A DNA stretch of 64,000 bases from Cyclobacteriaceae bacterium (GCA_028285445.1 JANQPQ010000002.1:1-64000), one strand, 5' to 3'; counted from the stretch's first letter, positions 35,685 through 45,462 are shown. The notes: generated from the sequence alone by a model not told the origin. Numbers and translations are program-made.

Positions 35685-37865
35685 GTGAAACCTAACCTAT
35701 TAGCCCTTGCAACACTATTGCTGGCAAGCCTGGTCAGTAAATCACAAAACCCAGGGGATAGACCTTCCGTGGAGATTGGCTATACCGATTCAAATATTAA
35801 AACCGATGGTGTATTAGATGATCAGGGTTGGGAAAATGCAGGAGCTATATCTAATTTCTTAACCACCGTACCCATTCAAGGAGGCGAGCCAACCGGAAAA
35901 ACCACTGTCAAAGTATTAGCAAATTCCAAATTTATAGCTTTTGCGTTTGTGTGCTCAGATGATAACCCTGCTGGCATTGTAAATTTCTCAAAACTGCGAG
36001 ATAATGATCTTAGTAATGAAGATTATGTCAAAATTATTCTGGACCCTTTCCAAGACGGACAATCAGGCTACATTTTTTCAATAAACCCAAATGGTGCCCG
36101 CTACGATGCGCTTATCGCAAACAGAGGTGAAAGCGAAAACAAAGACTGGGACGGCATCTGGGAGGCTGCGGCCACAATCGATGAAAAGGGATGGGTTGCC
36201 GAAATCAAGATACCTATCCAGAGCATCAACTTTAAGCCGGGTCTCAGCTCCTGGGGTTTTAACGTTGAAAGAAACATTCAACGGAACCAGGAGATTATGC
36301 GTTGGGCCAATGTGAGAAGAGACCAGTGGTTTACCCAGACCAGCCGGGCGGGTTTGCTTACTGGCTTACCAGACTTTGATTATGGTGTAGGTCTAAATGT
36401 GCGCCCCTCTGTAATTTTCAAACTGAATGATGAACCTGGCGAAAAAACTGAATATGATGTTGATCCGGCATTAACCCTAAGCCAGAGAATTGGTGCTAAC
36501 ATTACAGCCACCGCTACATTTAATACCGATTTTGCGGAAACGGAAGTAGATACACGTCAAACCAATTTGACACGGTTCCCTCTTTTCTTTCCAGAAAAGC
36601 GAGCCTTCTTTCTTGAGGGCTCGGATATATTTGAATTTGGCTTTGGGCTGCGAAGAGATATCGTCCCTTTCTTCAGCCGGAGAATCGGCCTACTCAATGG
36701 CAATCAGATCCCTATACTCGCTGGTGGCAAAGTAAATGGCAGAATCAATCGCGCCTCCTTTGGAGGTGTGGTAATGCGCACCGATAATAAAACGCTTACC
36801 AGAAACGATGCCACAACATTTGAAGTACCGGCAAGCACCATGGGCGTAATAAGGGTGAAGCAAAATGTACTAAAAGAATCTTCATTTGGTTTCTTTGGTT
36901 CAATGGGAGATCCTGAGGGGAGATCTGGTGCATTTACATCAGGCGCTGACTTTACTTATCAAACAACCCGATTTAATGGCAATAAGAATTTCTTGGTAGG
37001 TACATGGTATCTGTACAACGACAGAAATGATTTGAGCGGGGATAAATCTGCCTATGGCCTGAAAGTAGATTACCCCAACGATATCTGGGATGTAGCCTTC
37101 ACCTACACCCATATTGGAGACGGATTTAATCCTTCTCTGGGCTTTGTTCCAAGAAACAGCATTAACAAGCTGGTGTTGGGAGGAACCTGGGGACCCCGGC
37201 CTAAGTGGAAACTGGTAAGGCAGATTAGGAATCAACTCTTTATAACATATATCACGGATCTCGATTGGAAATGGCAAACCTTTCGTGTGTTTACGGCGCC
37301 TTTGAACTGGCGTTTTGAAAGTGGAGAACGGTTCGAATTTAATATAGTGCCCCAGGGAGAACGTCTGCTGGAGCCCTTTAACATTTCTGAAGGAGTGGCC
37401 ATCCCATCAGGCAAATACAGGTTTGTTAGATATCGATTGGAAGGAGATGTCGCAGCGAAAAGGCAATTAAATGGCCGGCTGACTTGGTGGTTTGGTCCCT
37501 TCTTCAACGGGAGTTTGGATGAAATTCAGGCAGCCATTAATTGGAACCCCTCTACAGTTGTTACATTCGAATTTTCAGGAACTCGAAACATCGCCGATCT
37601 TCCTTCGGGCAGTTTCGATCAAACCTTAGTTGGCTTAAGGGTAAGACTTAACGTTACACCAGACCTCCAACTAAATAGCTTCATTCAATACGATACTGAT
37701 TCCGACAACTTTGGTTTGAACTCACGGATACACTGGATCTTTCACCCTCAGGGAGATTTCTTCATTGTTTATAACAACACTGCTACTTACTTAAGACCAG
37801 AAGACAGATTAGCCAGGCAAAACTCTCAACTGTTGGTAAAAATCAGGTACAACTTCAGGCTTTAA
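35685..37865 (+). CDS. DUF5916 outer-membrane-type protein with CBM9-like domain
   Basis: A 726-residue exported protein beginning at a GTG with signal peptide (LLALATLLLASLVSKSQ). Residues about 28-205 form a carbohydrate-binding family 9-like domain (DGVLDDQGWENAGAI, DNDLSNEDYVKIILDPFQDGQSGYIFSINPNG) and the rest is the DUF5916 region with beta-barrel-like strands (FPLFFPEKRAFFLEGSDIFEFG, FFSRRIGLLNGNQIPILAGGKV) and a terminal aromatic residue pattern (QLLVKIRYNFRL). Such proteins are common in Bacteroidota, are likely outer-membrane barrels, and have no firm function. The divergent GNAT gene shares its upstream region. Confidence 0.85.
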   Translation: MKPNLLALATLLLASLVSKSQNPGDRPSVEIGYTDSNIKTDGVLDDQGWENAGAISNFLTTVPIQGGEPTGKTTVKVLANSKFIAFAFVCSDDNPAGIVNFSKLRDNDLSNEDYVKIILDPFQDGQSGYIFSINPNGARYDALIANRGESENKDWDGIWEAAATIDEKGWVAEIKIPIQSINFKPGLSSWGFNVERNIQRNQEIMRWANVRRDQWFTQTSRAGLLTGLPDFDYGVGLNVRPSVIFKLNDEPGEKTEYDVDPALTLSQRIGANITATATFNTDFAETEVDTRQTNLTRFPLFFPEKRAFFLEGSDIFEFGFGLRRDIVPFFSRRIGLLNGNQIPILAGGKVNGRINRASFGGVVMRTDNKTLTRNDATTFEVPASTMGVIRVKQNVLKESSFGFFGSMGDPEGRSGAFTSGADFTYQTTRFNGNKNFLVGTWYLYNDRNDLSGDKSAYGLKVDYPNDIWDVAFTYTHIGDGFNPSLGFVPRNSINKLVLGGTWGPRPKWKLVRQIRNQLFITYITDLDWKWQTFRVFTAPLNWRFESGERFEFNIVPQGERLLEPFNISEGVAIPSGKYRFVRYRLEGDVAAKRQLNGRLTWWFGPFFNGSLDEIQAAINWNPSTVVTFEFSGTRNIADLPSGSFDQTLVGLRVRLNVTPDLQLNSFIQYDTDSDNFGLNSRIHWIFHPQGDFFIVYNNTATYLRPEDRLARQNSQLLVKIRYNFRL

Positions 37866-37884
37866 AGCTACGATTGCAGAGCCC

Positions 37885-38238
37885 CTACCCGATTTTCACT
37901 TTTAGTGAAAGTACCTGCCCCATGGTGGCCACAAATCTCGAAAATTCATCCACCTTGGCATGCTTCACTTCCGAACCAGAAGCCGTTAGTCGATAATAAC
38001 GCCGAGGTCTCCGACCCACATGCTCCAACTCTGTTGAAACAAGACCTTTTTCTTCCATCTTATGCAAAATCGGATACAGTGATCCTTCAGGAAGAGTTAT
38101 GGTATTAGTTGAAAGCTCCTTCACCTTTTGAGAGATCTCATAGCCATACATGCGCTCGTTCTCAGACAAGAGCTTTAAGATGATAGTTTCGAAAGTACCT
38201 TTCAATAATTGGGTAGGAAATAGTTCTTGCTTATTCAT
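37885..38238 (-). CDS. PadR-family transcriptional regulator
   Basis: A 117-residue PadR regulator: LLKGTFETIILKLLSENERMYGYEISQKVKELS is helix 1-2, ITLPEGSLYPILHKMEEKGLVSTEL the recognition part, and GRRPRRYYRLTASG the wing. This is the classical PadR/YdcN subtype with the LPEGSLYPILH motif, different from the LGEFEELVLL subtype of the two other PadR genes here. It lies downstream of its permease rather than upstream, with an ATGAATAA 8-base overlap, so both are translated from one mRNA. The likely operator is the palindrome at 40915. Confidence 0.92.
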   Translation of the reverse strand: MNKQELFPTQLLKGTFETIILKLLSENERMYGYEISQKVKELSTNTITLPEGSLYPILHKMEEKGLVSTELEHVGRRPRRYYRLTASGSEVKHAKVDEFSRFVATMGQVLSLKVKIG

Positions 38239-40891
38239 ATCGCAAAGAAGTAATAGGATCGGTTTTGGAAATTTTAAAAACGTGGTAGCCAATTGCCAGA
38301 AAGGCCAAAACTAAGGTAACGGCGGTTGCCCCAAGAAAGGCAAACCATTGCAAATCAATGCGATAGACAAAGCTTTGCAGCCATTGATTCATGGCAAAAT
38401 AAGCTAATGGCCAGGCTATTATGTTGGCGATGAGGATAAGAAACATAAAATTCCTGGAGAGGATAAACATAAGATTTGATTGTTTGCTACCAAGCAGTCG
38501 TCGGATACCTACCTCCTTCGTTCTTCTTGATAGTAAATATGAGCTTAGCCCATAAATGCCTATCAGTGCAATAACTAAAGCGAAGCCCATGCCGTAGTTT
38601 GTTATCCATGAAAGCTTCTTTTCTCTTTCATAGATTTGAGCAAGATTTTCATCAAGCAAGAAAGACTCCATAGGCCACGACGGATCAAACTCATTCCAGG
38701 CTTTTTCGATTCCATCGGTTAGGCTTTCCAGATCAGATCCTTCAAATTTCACCAGGTAGTAGTCCAGGTTACTGTGCATAACCGTAACCAATGGTCTTAT
38801 AGGATGGTGTACCGATTCGAAATTGTAGTTCTTCAAAACACCAATCACTTTCCCTTGTCCACCTATTTCAGATGAACCCGGGGCAAACATTTTGATAGTT
38901 TTACCAACTGCCTCGGTATTCTCCCAGCCGAACAGTCTGGCAGCTTCCTCATTCAACACAAATCCTTCTTCCGGGTCGTTCAGTTGGCTTCTATCGAAAA
39001 ACCTACCGGCGGCCATCTCCATGCCAGTTACATTGAGAAGATCATAATCCGTATAAGAAAGCGGCACTTGCTCCGGTTGATCATCGGGCTTGCCCTCGGG
39101 AATAAACCTCAGGCTTGGGGCGCCCCTACCGGGCAAGTCCAAAACGCCACTAATGGCTAAAACCCCTGGTACTTTAAGCACCTCATTCTTGAAGGCCTCA
39201 GATCTTTCATTTACTCCACCAGAGCCACGCACCACTAGAATATTCTCTTTATTAAAACCCGTATCAAAAGACCTAATATGTTCATTCTGCATATTGATTA
39301 CTATGACAGAGATAATTAGAACAACAGAGGCCACAAATTGAAGTACTACAAATATCTGCCTGGTAAATGATCCACTTCTTCCTGCCGAGTATGTCCCCTT
39401 GAGAATTTTTAGGGATTGCAAACGTGATAGGGTCAATGAAGGGAATATACCTGCAATTACTCCGATAGTAACTAGCGTAAATAAATAGAGAACTATATAG
39501 AGCGGTTGTAAGTATTGCGTTATGGAAAGCGACTTGCCCGTAAGCTGGTCAACCCCGGGCAACAGTAATAATTCTATGAGGAAAAGAGCTCCTAAGCCCG
39601 CTGTCAAACTCAATAGAACCGACTCGATAAGGTAGAGTTGAAGAATATCTTTGCGGACAGCCCCCAGGAACTTTCTTACCCCTACCTGCTTGGCATAATT
39701 GAAACCTTGTGCGCTCATGAGGTTTATAAAATTTAGCACCGCAATGAATAATACTACAAAGCCAATCGACCCGAATATCTTCACCTGGCTAATAGACCCA
39801 TTTGGTTCTAATTCAGCAACCCTGTTGGAGCGCAGGTGAATGTCTTCTATGGCATCCATGCTTAGCAAGCTCTCATTCTTCCACGCCGGAGGAAAATACT
39901 TACTTACAATACCCGGGAGTTGGCCGGCGAAGTTTTGTTCCGTTCCTGGCTTAAGCCTAACATATGTCCAGGTGCCTGTCCAGAACCAGCTATCTTCAGG
40001 CCCTCCCTCTCCGTATTGCTGCCGCCAATAATTGAGAAGGAAATTTATTGGTACCAACACTTCAAATTTGAAATGAGACCGCTCATTCTCGTTTTGGACA
40101 ATTCCGGTTACCTGCAGCGATCTTACTTCATCTCCTAATACAATGTCTATGTTCTTGCCAACAGGATCTTCGTTGCCGAAATATTTGATAGCTGCCTTCC
40201 GGGTCAGTATTATGCTGTTTGGGTTTTGAAGAACCGATTTCGGATCTCCTTCCAGCAATTGGTAGCCAAATACATCAAAGAATGTGTCTCCGACGTAAAA
40301 TAGCTCACTTTCAGCATGCTTTACCTCTTTATACTTCAGTAAAGGAGTTTCATAGGGCCTGTGCATACGGAAGGCAGCTTCTACCGCAGCAACATCAGAC
40401 CTTAACGCCTCTGCCAAGGGGAATTGTGCCTTTGCTTCGTCATACTTCTGACCATTCGCAATTACATGAGCAGAGACCCGATATACATTGTTCGGGTGGA
40501 ATTTGTCAAAAGACAGTTCATCATTTATGTAAATGGCAATGGTAGTTGACACAGCTATGCCTAAAACCAAACCAAGCAAGTTGACTATGGAATAAACCCG
40601 TTGCTTGAGGATGTTTCTTAAAGCTGATTTGAAATAACTTCTTAGTCTGGTCATAGGTGTTAAGGAATTAATGGTTTGTAGGTAAATGCGCTCAAGGCCC
40701 CCTTGCCCGAACTCTTCTTTGGTACTTTCAAAAGCATCAATAAATGGCATACCCTGCTTCATTTTGAAACTAATTGCTATGCGAATGTGATCTACCAACT
40801 CATAGAATATCGGCTCGTACCAAAAGCCTTTCTTCTTTAGATGCTCCTCTATTAGCAAAATATGGCCCTCTTTCAGGTGATTGAGTTGCAT
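38231..40891 (-). CDS. MacB-like double-FtsX permease with a different prefix domain
   Basis: An 886-residue permease. Its N-terminal 75 residues (LLIEEHLKKKGFWYEPIFYELVDHIRIAISF, FIDAFESTKEEFGQGGLERIY) form a helical prefix domain distinct from that in the other prefix-bearing copies. The first helix lies at about 100-120 (VYSIVNLLGLVLGIAVSTTIAIYI); FtsX units follow at about 385-510 (KQVGVRKFLGAVRK) and about 765-880 (KEVGIRRLLGSKQS). The end is KTDPITSLRYE. The ATG at 40891 starts the operon, with PadR behind it. No ATPase gene is near. Confidence 0.88.
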   Translation of the reverse strand: MQLNHLKEGHILLIEEHLKKKGFWYEPIFYELVDHIRIAISFKMKQGMPFIDAFESTKEEFGQGGLERIYLQTINSLTPMTRLRSYFKSALRNILKQRVYSIVNLLGLVLGIAVSTTIAIYINDELSFDKFHPNNVYRVSAHVIANGQKYDEAKAQFPLAEALRSDVAAVEAAFRMHRPYETPLLKYKEVKHAESELFYVGDTFFDVFGYQLLEGDPKSVLQNPNSIILTRKAAIKYFGNEDPVGKNIDIVLGDEVRSLQVTGIVQNENERSHFKFEVLVPINFLLNYWRQQYGEGGPEDSWFWTGTWTYVRLKPGTEQNFAGQLPGIVSKYFPPAWKNESLLSMDAIEDIHLRSNRVAELEPNGSISQVKIFGSIGFVVLFIAVLNFINLMSAQGFNYAKQVGVRKFLGAVRKDILQLYLIESVLLSLTAGLGALFLIELLLLPGVDQLTGKSLSITQYLQPLYIVLYLFTLVTIGVIAGIFPSLTLSRLQSLKILKGTYSAGRSGSFTRQIFVVLQFVASVVLIISVIVINMQNEHIRSFDTGFNKENILVVRGSGGVNERSEAFKNEVLKVPGVLAISGVLDLPGRGAPSLRFIPEGKPDDQPEQVPLSYTDYDLLNVTGMEMAAGRFFDRSQLNDPEEGFVLNEEAARLFGWENTEAVGKTIKMFAPGSSEIGGQGKVIGVLKNYNFESVHHPIRPLVTVMHSNLDYYLVKFEGSDLESLTDGIEKAWNEFDPSWPMESFLLDENLAQIYEREKKLSWITNYGMGFALVIALIGIYGLSSYLLSRRTKEVGIRRLLGSKQSNLMFILSRNFMFLILIANIIAWPLAYFAMNQWLQSFVYRIDLQWFAFLGATAVTLVLAFLAIGYHVFKISKTDPITSLRYE

Positions 40892-40914
40892 GTTGCAATA
40901 TACATTTTAACAAG

Positions 40915-40925
40915 ATACATTGTAT
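40915..40925. promoter_or_regulatory. Candidate PadR operator ATACA-T-TGTAT
   Basis: A perfect 5-1-5 palindrome lies 24 bases upstream of the permease ATG at 40891. PadR boxes of the ATGT/ACAT kind resemble it, and a related AATATACATT lies at 40898-40907. It may mediate autoregulation of the permease-PadR operon. Confidence 0.45.
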
Positions 40926-40980
40926 TACGATATATATTCAAATTTGTTTTAGGAGCTATTAGTTCAAACCGTAATCTTTG

Positions 40981-41057
40981 AGAGACAAAGGTGAAAGAAA
41001 CTTGTCTCCTTCTGTAACCTTTTAAGGAAAGTGCAAGTAAAAGAGACAAAGGTGAAA
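40981..41057. repeat. Direct repeat AGAGACAAAGGTGAAA (two copies) with an inverted arm
   Basis: Identical 16-base copies lie at 40981-40996 and 41042-41057, 61 bases apart. In addition GAGACAA (40982-40988) is matched by TTGTCTC (41002-41008). This gives three GAGACAA half-sites within the promoter region of the downstream PadR-permease pair (ATG at 41085). Confidence 0.65.
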
Positions 41058-41084
41058 CTAATATTCAATCATAATCTTTAAAAA

Positions 41085-41423
41085 ATGAAAGGCACGCATC
41101 TCGGGGAATTTGAAGAATTAGTGTTGCTAACAATCGGCATACTAAACGACGATGCCTTTGGTCTGGCGATAAAGGAGGAGCTTACAAAGCAAACGGGCCG
41201 TACCCCTATGATCAGTGCAGTACACAAGGTATTGGTAAGGCTCGAAGATAAGGGGTTCGTGAAATCTCATATGGGCGGTGCCACCAAAGAACGAGGGGGA
41301 AGACAAAAGCGATTATATATCCTTACCAGCGATGGCAAGACTGCCATTAATCGGTCCAGAGAACTTCGAAATAAGATGTGGGGCTCAGTTCCTCAGGTGG
41401 TTTGGGAAGGAGGAAAAGGGTGA
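41085..41423 (+). CDS. PadR-family transcriptional regulator
   Basis: A 112-residue PadR of the LGEFEELVLLTIGIL subtype, with SAVHKVLVRLEDKGFVKSHMGG and the wing GGRQKRLYILTSDGK; it resembles the PadR at 6134 closely in layout and length. The stop TGA overlaps the permease GTG by four bases (GTGA). Its upstream region is shared with the divergent permease-PadR operon and contains three GAGACAA half-sites, likely operator sequences for this regulator. Confidence 0.92.
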   Translation: MKGTHLGEFEELVLLTIGILNDDAFGLAIKEELTKQTGRTPMISAVHKVLVRLEDKGFVKSHMGGATKERGGRQKRLYILTSDGKTAINRSRELRNKMWGSVPQVVWEGGKG

Positions 41424-44074
41424 ACCAACCACTTCCTCCTAACTGGATGCTTAGGCTATTTCGGTGGTTTTGCCGCGAAGAGCTTAGTGAAGCTGTAGAA
41501 GGTGACCTATTGGCACTGTATGAGCAAAAGCGCCTGCGCATGCCCAAATTTTCAGCAGACATCTGGTATTTCGGAACAGTCCTCTCCTTCCTACAAGCCT
41601 TTGCGATCAAAAGAAGAAAATCAAGTAGTAAAACCTCATTAAACCCATTTCATATGTTCACCAACAATCTAAAATCCGCTCTCAGGCTAATGAGAAAAAA
41701 CGGCAGTTATTCGGCGATAAACGTTCTTGGCCTGGCAACTGGCCTCTCTGCCGTAATACTGATGAGTTTATTTATTGTTGATGAACTCTCTTATGACCGC
41801 TTTCACAAAAAGGGGCAACAAATTATTAGACTCTCCTACCGGTTAGAGACGCCTAATGCCACACGCCGGGTTGCCAAACTTCCCTTCCCCATTAAGCAAC
41901 AACTGCTGGCAAATTATTCGCAGGTAATGCAAGTGGCCAGATTCTACTATTGGTCTGGAGATAGCCCCATCATCGAATATGGTGACCAAAAAAATACAGA
42001 AGAAGGAGTATATTTTGCTGATAGTGAGGTATTTGAACTCTTTAACTTTAAGTTCTTAAAAGGTAATCCTGCAACTGCATTTTCAGACCCCCGCAGCATA
42101 ATCCTTACTGAGAAAGTTGCCAAAAAGTATTTTGGTGATGAAGATCCCATGGGCCAGGTTATAAGATACAAGAATGAAGACGACCTGGTTGTTACCGGCC
42201 TTATCGAAGACGTGCCCCGGAACTCACACATTACATTTGATATTTTGGTACCAATTGAGCTCCAAAGGCAGCGCTGGCTGGGATGGGGTACATCAACCTA
42301 CGACTTGGAGAAAGATTGGAATTGGGCAGCCGCCTGGACCTATGTGCAAGTTGCCCCAGAGACTAACCTCGAAGAATTAGTAAGCGCTCTGCAGGCTATT
42401 GCAAATGAACACCTCAATACTCCAGAGCAGAGCGGCTTCTACATCGAAGCTCAACCCCTTTTCGATATCCACCTTAATTCAGATAAATCAGCTGAGCCTG
42501 GTGCTAATGGTAGCATGGTGCAGCTTTATACCTTCGGAGCCATTGCTGTTCTAATATTGTTGATTGCGTGTATCAACTTCGTTAACCTGGCCGCTGCGCA
42601 GGCCAATAAGCGCATTAAGGAAGTAGGTCTACGGAAAGTACTTGGTGCCAGGAGACACGAACTCCTTATTCAGCTCCTGATTGAATCGTTGATGCTTGTC
42701 CTTATATCATCGATTACAGCTGTGGCCCTGGCCTACGTTAGCCTCCCCTATTTCAATACTTTTATGAATAAATCATTAGCCATCACCGCCACACATATTC
42801 CGTACTTGTTGGCTTTGACAGCCCTTGTATTCACGATTGCAGCACTATCTGGCTTGAGACCCTCAATCGCGGCCATACGCGCGGGTGCAATTCAAGGCCT
42901 ATCAGATAAATTCAATGCAAGCAAGTCAAACCAGCGATTCAACAAATCATTGGTTATAGGACAATTCGTTGTATGTAACCTTTTGATTATCGGCATTTTG
43001 GTCATTCATAATCAGTTAAATTTCCTACAGAACAAAGATCTGGGGTTTGATAAAGAGGGGATGCTCCTTCTCAGGCATGGTAGATATTTATCCCTATCGG
43101 AATACGACGCATTTGAGGTAAAACTCGGACAAATGTCGAAAGTCAAAAACATCAACCGTGGTTATGTAGCTGGAACCAGCTCATTCACCAACACCTTTAA
43201 AGTGGTAGGTGACGAAAATGAAGACACATACTCCCTAGGAATTAAGTGGGTAGGCAAAGGCTTTACAGATATGTTTAACCTTGAAGTCGTTGCCGGAATC
43301 AATTTCAAGGAAAATGGCAATGCGGATGGAACCGAAGTACTAATCAATGCTGCTGCTGCAAAAGCCCTGGGGTGGACTCCTGAGGAAAGCCTGGGAAGAC
43401 GCCTTAGCTTCAAACCCGGCGGTGCCAGGCAACCGGAAGAGCAACTCGTTATTGGCGTTTTGGCTGATGCGAATTTCGAAAGTCTATATGACCCTGTGCT
43501 TCCCAGTATATTTAAACGACCCAATAATCACGTTGGGGGTCAGGTATCGATAAAGCTTGCCAACACCAGAGACCTAGCAGCCACAATTGGCGAGATTGAA
43601 AGAGAATGGAAAGAAGTCAAGCCCGATTTTCCTTTTGAATATTCCTTCCTTGATCAGCAGATAGAAGCGCAGTACATCAAAGAGGAAAGGCTGGCCAGTG
43701 CTATTAACTACTTTGCTCTTCTGGCAATTTTCATTGCCTGCATGGGCCTATTTGCCCTGGCTTCTTTCGCAGCCCAGCAAAGAACCAAAGAGATGGGTGT
43801 AAGAAAGGTCCTGGGAGCGTCGGTATCATCACTGTTTGTCTTAGTCTGCAAAAACTTCCTTTGGCTAATGGTAATAGCCTTCGTCGTATCAGCACCACTA
43901 GCATACTACCTTTTCGGCCTATGGCTACAGGACTTCGCCTATCGAGTTAATATTGGTATGGAGGTATTCGTAATTGCCGCCGGTGGCTCATTCCTGGTGG
44001 CTATCCTGGCAGTAGGTAGCCAGTCATTAAAAGTAGCGAATAGTGATCCTGTTGATACGCTGCGGTATGAATAG
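41420..44074 (+). CDS. MacB-like double-FtsX permease with permease-prefix domain
   Basis: An 884-residue permease with prefix domain at about 5-65 (LPPNWMLRLFRWFCREELSEAVEGDLLALYE), the same type as in the permease at 3516. First helix about 95-118 (YSAINVLGLATGLSAVILMSLFI), FtsX unit one about 385-500 (KRIKEVGLRKVLGARRHE), second periplasmic part, FtsX unit two about 770-880 (QRTKEMGVRKVLGASVSS), end SDPVDTLRYE. GTG start at 41420 inside the PadR stop; the longer ATG frame at 41378 is wrong since it would run back into PadR. Translational coupling with PadR is clear. Confidence 0.88.
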   Translation: MNQPLPPNWMLRLFRWFCREELSEAVEGDLLALYEQKRLRMPKFSADIWYFGTVLSFLQAFAIKRRKSSSKTSLNPFHMFTNNLKSALRLMRKNGSYSAINVLGLATGLSAVILMSLFIVDELSYDRFHKKGQQIIRLSYRLETPNATRRVAKLPFPIKQQLLANYSQVMQVARFYYWSGDSPIIEYGDQKNTEEGVYFADSEVFELFNFKFLKGNPATAFSDPRSIILTEKVAKKYFGDEDPMGQVIRYKNEDDLVVTGLIEDVPRNSHITFDILVPIELQRQRWLGWGTSTYDLEKDWNWAAAWTYVQVAPETNLEELVSALQAIANEHLNTPEQSGFYIEAQPLFDIHLNSDKSAEPGANGSMVQLYTFGAIAVLILLIACINFVNLAAAQANKRIKEVGLRKVLGARRHELLIQLLIESLMLVLISSITAVALAYVSLPYFNTFMNKSLAITATHIPYLLALTALVFTIAALSGLRPSIAAIRAGAIQGLSDKFNASKSNQRFNKSLVIGQFVVCNLLIIGILVIHNQLNFLQNKDLGFDKEGMLLLRHGRYLSLSEYDAFEVKLGQMSKVKNINRGYVAGTSSFTNTFKVVGDENEDTYSLGIKWVGKGFTDMFNLEVVAGINFKENGNADGTEVLINAAAAKALGWTPEESLGRRLSFKPGGARQPEEQLVIGVLADANFESLYDPVLPSIFKRPNNHVGGQVSIKLANTRDLAATIGEIEREWKEVKPDFPFEYSFLDQQIEAQYIKEERLASAINYFALLAIFIACMGLFALASFAAQQRTKEMGVRKVLGASVSSLFVLVCKNFLWLMVIAFVVSAPLAYYLFGLWLQDFAYRVNIGMEVFVIAAGGSFLVAILAVGSQSLKVANSDPVDTLRYE

Positions 44075-44293
44075 CCCTTGTTAGACCTAATACTCGGGGC
44101 TAAAGCTCCATGCTGATGGTCATAAGCAAGGCAAACGCCGTACCATGTAAGTTATCACCCCATTTAGCATGCTATAAAGCACGATCTATCTCTGCACAAT
44201 GCTAACTTTATAACGGAAAATAGCCTTTCCACTTTGTTAGGCCCTAATTCGTCTTCTCTGTAGGAAAAGAAGACTGATTTAACTAGACCACCT

Positions 44294-44524
44294 ATGACAA
44301 TCCACATTCCATTGGTAATGGCCTTGTATTTGGTTAACCATGTGCTCATATCGGCCATAAAGGCTCATAAGCGCTATGTGAAGTACAAACTTCACTATGA
44401 GTTGTATGGAAGAAAACATGGAGCAATTTCCCGTGGTTTTAGAAGAAAAGCACAATCCAGATCAACTTTTGTCATATCCGGATTACTAACCACTGTGGAA
44501 TATGCAATTATTCTTGCCATTTAG
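44294..44524 (+). CDS. Possible small membrane-associated protein (76 aa), weak
   Basis: Within the 521-base stretch between the permease and the TerB-like gene (44075-44595), the only plausible frame starts at the ATG at 44294: two hydrophobic segments (LVMALYLVNHVLISAI and a C-terminal FVISGLLTTVEYAIILAI) around a basic middle (HKRYVKYKLHYELYGRKHG, SRGFRRKAQSR). There is no recognisable family and no clear ribosome site, so it may be fortuitous. The rest of the stretch shows nothing to me. Confidence 0.3.
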   Translation: MTIHIPLVMALYLVNHVLISAIKAHKRYVKYKLHYELYGRKHGAISRGFRRKAQSRSTFVISGLLTTVEYAIILAI

Positions 44525-44595
44525 CTTATCTTCGTGGGCAAGTCACTAGCAGGTTAAAGATGTTCTTCTTTGAAATGATCAAGACTTAAACCCTT

Positions 44596-45042
44596 ATGTT
44601 CTCTATTTTCAAGACTAAATCCCAACCCGAGGTTCTTATCGATCACGTCGACGACTTTAACAACTTCTTTGACGAGGAGCAGAAAAAAGCCATCATGGTC
44701 AGTTTGTTTGCCATAGCCAACGCAGACGACGAATTTCACGATAAGGAAAGAGCATTTTTTCGAGAGACTGCGGGAATTCTCAACTACGAACTAGGAGAGG
44801 AAATTGTCATTGCTGAGATGCTCAGCATGGATCAGCGCAAGGCGATCAAGGTTATTAAGGGCTTCAACGATAAGCAAAAGGAATGGTACCTAATAACCGT
44901 CTTGGGTATGGTACATGCAGATGGCAAGGCTGTAGACGAGGAGCTCCAGAAAGTACTCAAGATTTTGAAAAAAGCAGGAATGTCAAGGGCGCAAATTGCC
45001 TCCGTAAAGGAACGATTTGATTTGTTTAAGGGCTTAGCTTAG
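44596..45042 (+). CDS. TerB-like protein
   Basis: A 148-residue all-helical protein of the TerB/DjlA superfamily. The tandem signature is visible: IMVSLFAIANADDEFHDKERAFFRETAGILN in the first half and LITVLGMVHADGKAVDEELQKVLKILKKAGMS in the second, with conserved acidic residues after the Ala-Asp-Gly/Asp turns (metal-type site). TerB proteins are linked to tellurite resistance and phage or membrane stress, but no other ter gene is nearby. Start is the ATG at 44596. Confidence 0.82.
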   Translation: MFSIFKTKSQPEVLIDHVDDFNNFFDEEQKKAIMVSLFAIANADDEFHDKERAFFRETAGILNYELGEEIVIAEMLSMDQRKAIKVIKGFNDKQKEWYLITVLGMVHADGKAVDEELQKVLKILKKAGMSRAQIASVKERFDLFKGLA

Positions 45043-45462
45043 ATATTAGTACTGCTGCCACATCTGGTTCCTATCCCTAAAAATCCCCACCAGGCATTCA
45101 AGAAAAATTCATTCAACTGTAACTAATTCATTAGCAGACTATTAACTCTAATAGTTATAAGTAAAACTTGCTGTGCAGAACTTACTTTGAGCATAGTCAT
45201 GCGGCCATCGAGGTCGGTAACACAAACCACCTCAGATTTCACATGGAGTCAATGAAACTTGAGATTTACCCATCCCCCTTTTTTCGTTATACTTTACCAC
45301 AATCTTACACGAGTCTTACATTTCAAGGAATTCAACAAAATGAGTTTTTAGATTGCATCTAATCAGATCTAAGAATTGGGGAATGAAATTGCAGTAGCCA
45401 ACCGCCATCTTAGGATTTGAAAAATTCTTGGGTTTAGTTTAGGCTATTGTCTAAATTAAATG
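45043..45462. other. 420 bases without a convincing gene
   Basis: No coding frame looks real; a TTG-started 64-codon frame at 45168-45362 has an atypical composition and no family. Two + strand terminators follow (45463 and 45576), so a non-coding or very small transcript may arise here. Confidence 0.4.

Noticed and set aside
38231-44074. Two adjacent permeases as a recent tandem duplication
   Set aside because: Prefix domains, PadR subtypes and gene order differ; the proteins are diverged paralogues.
44596-45042. TerB as part of a tellurite-resistance operon
   Set aside because: No terA, terC, terD or terE-like gene is near; it is a lone TerB-fold protein.
45168-45362. 64-codon frame with TTG start
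   Set aside because: Weak start, odd composition and no family; the region is better described as non-coding between TerB and two terminators.
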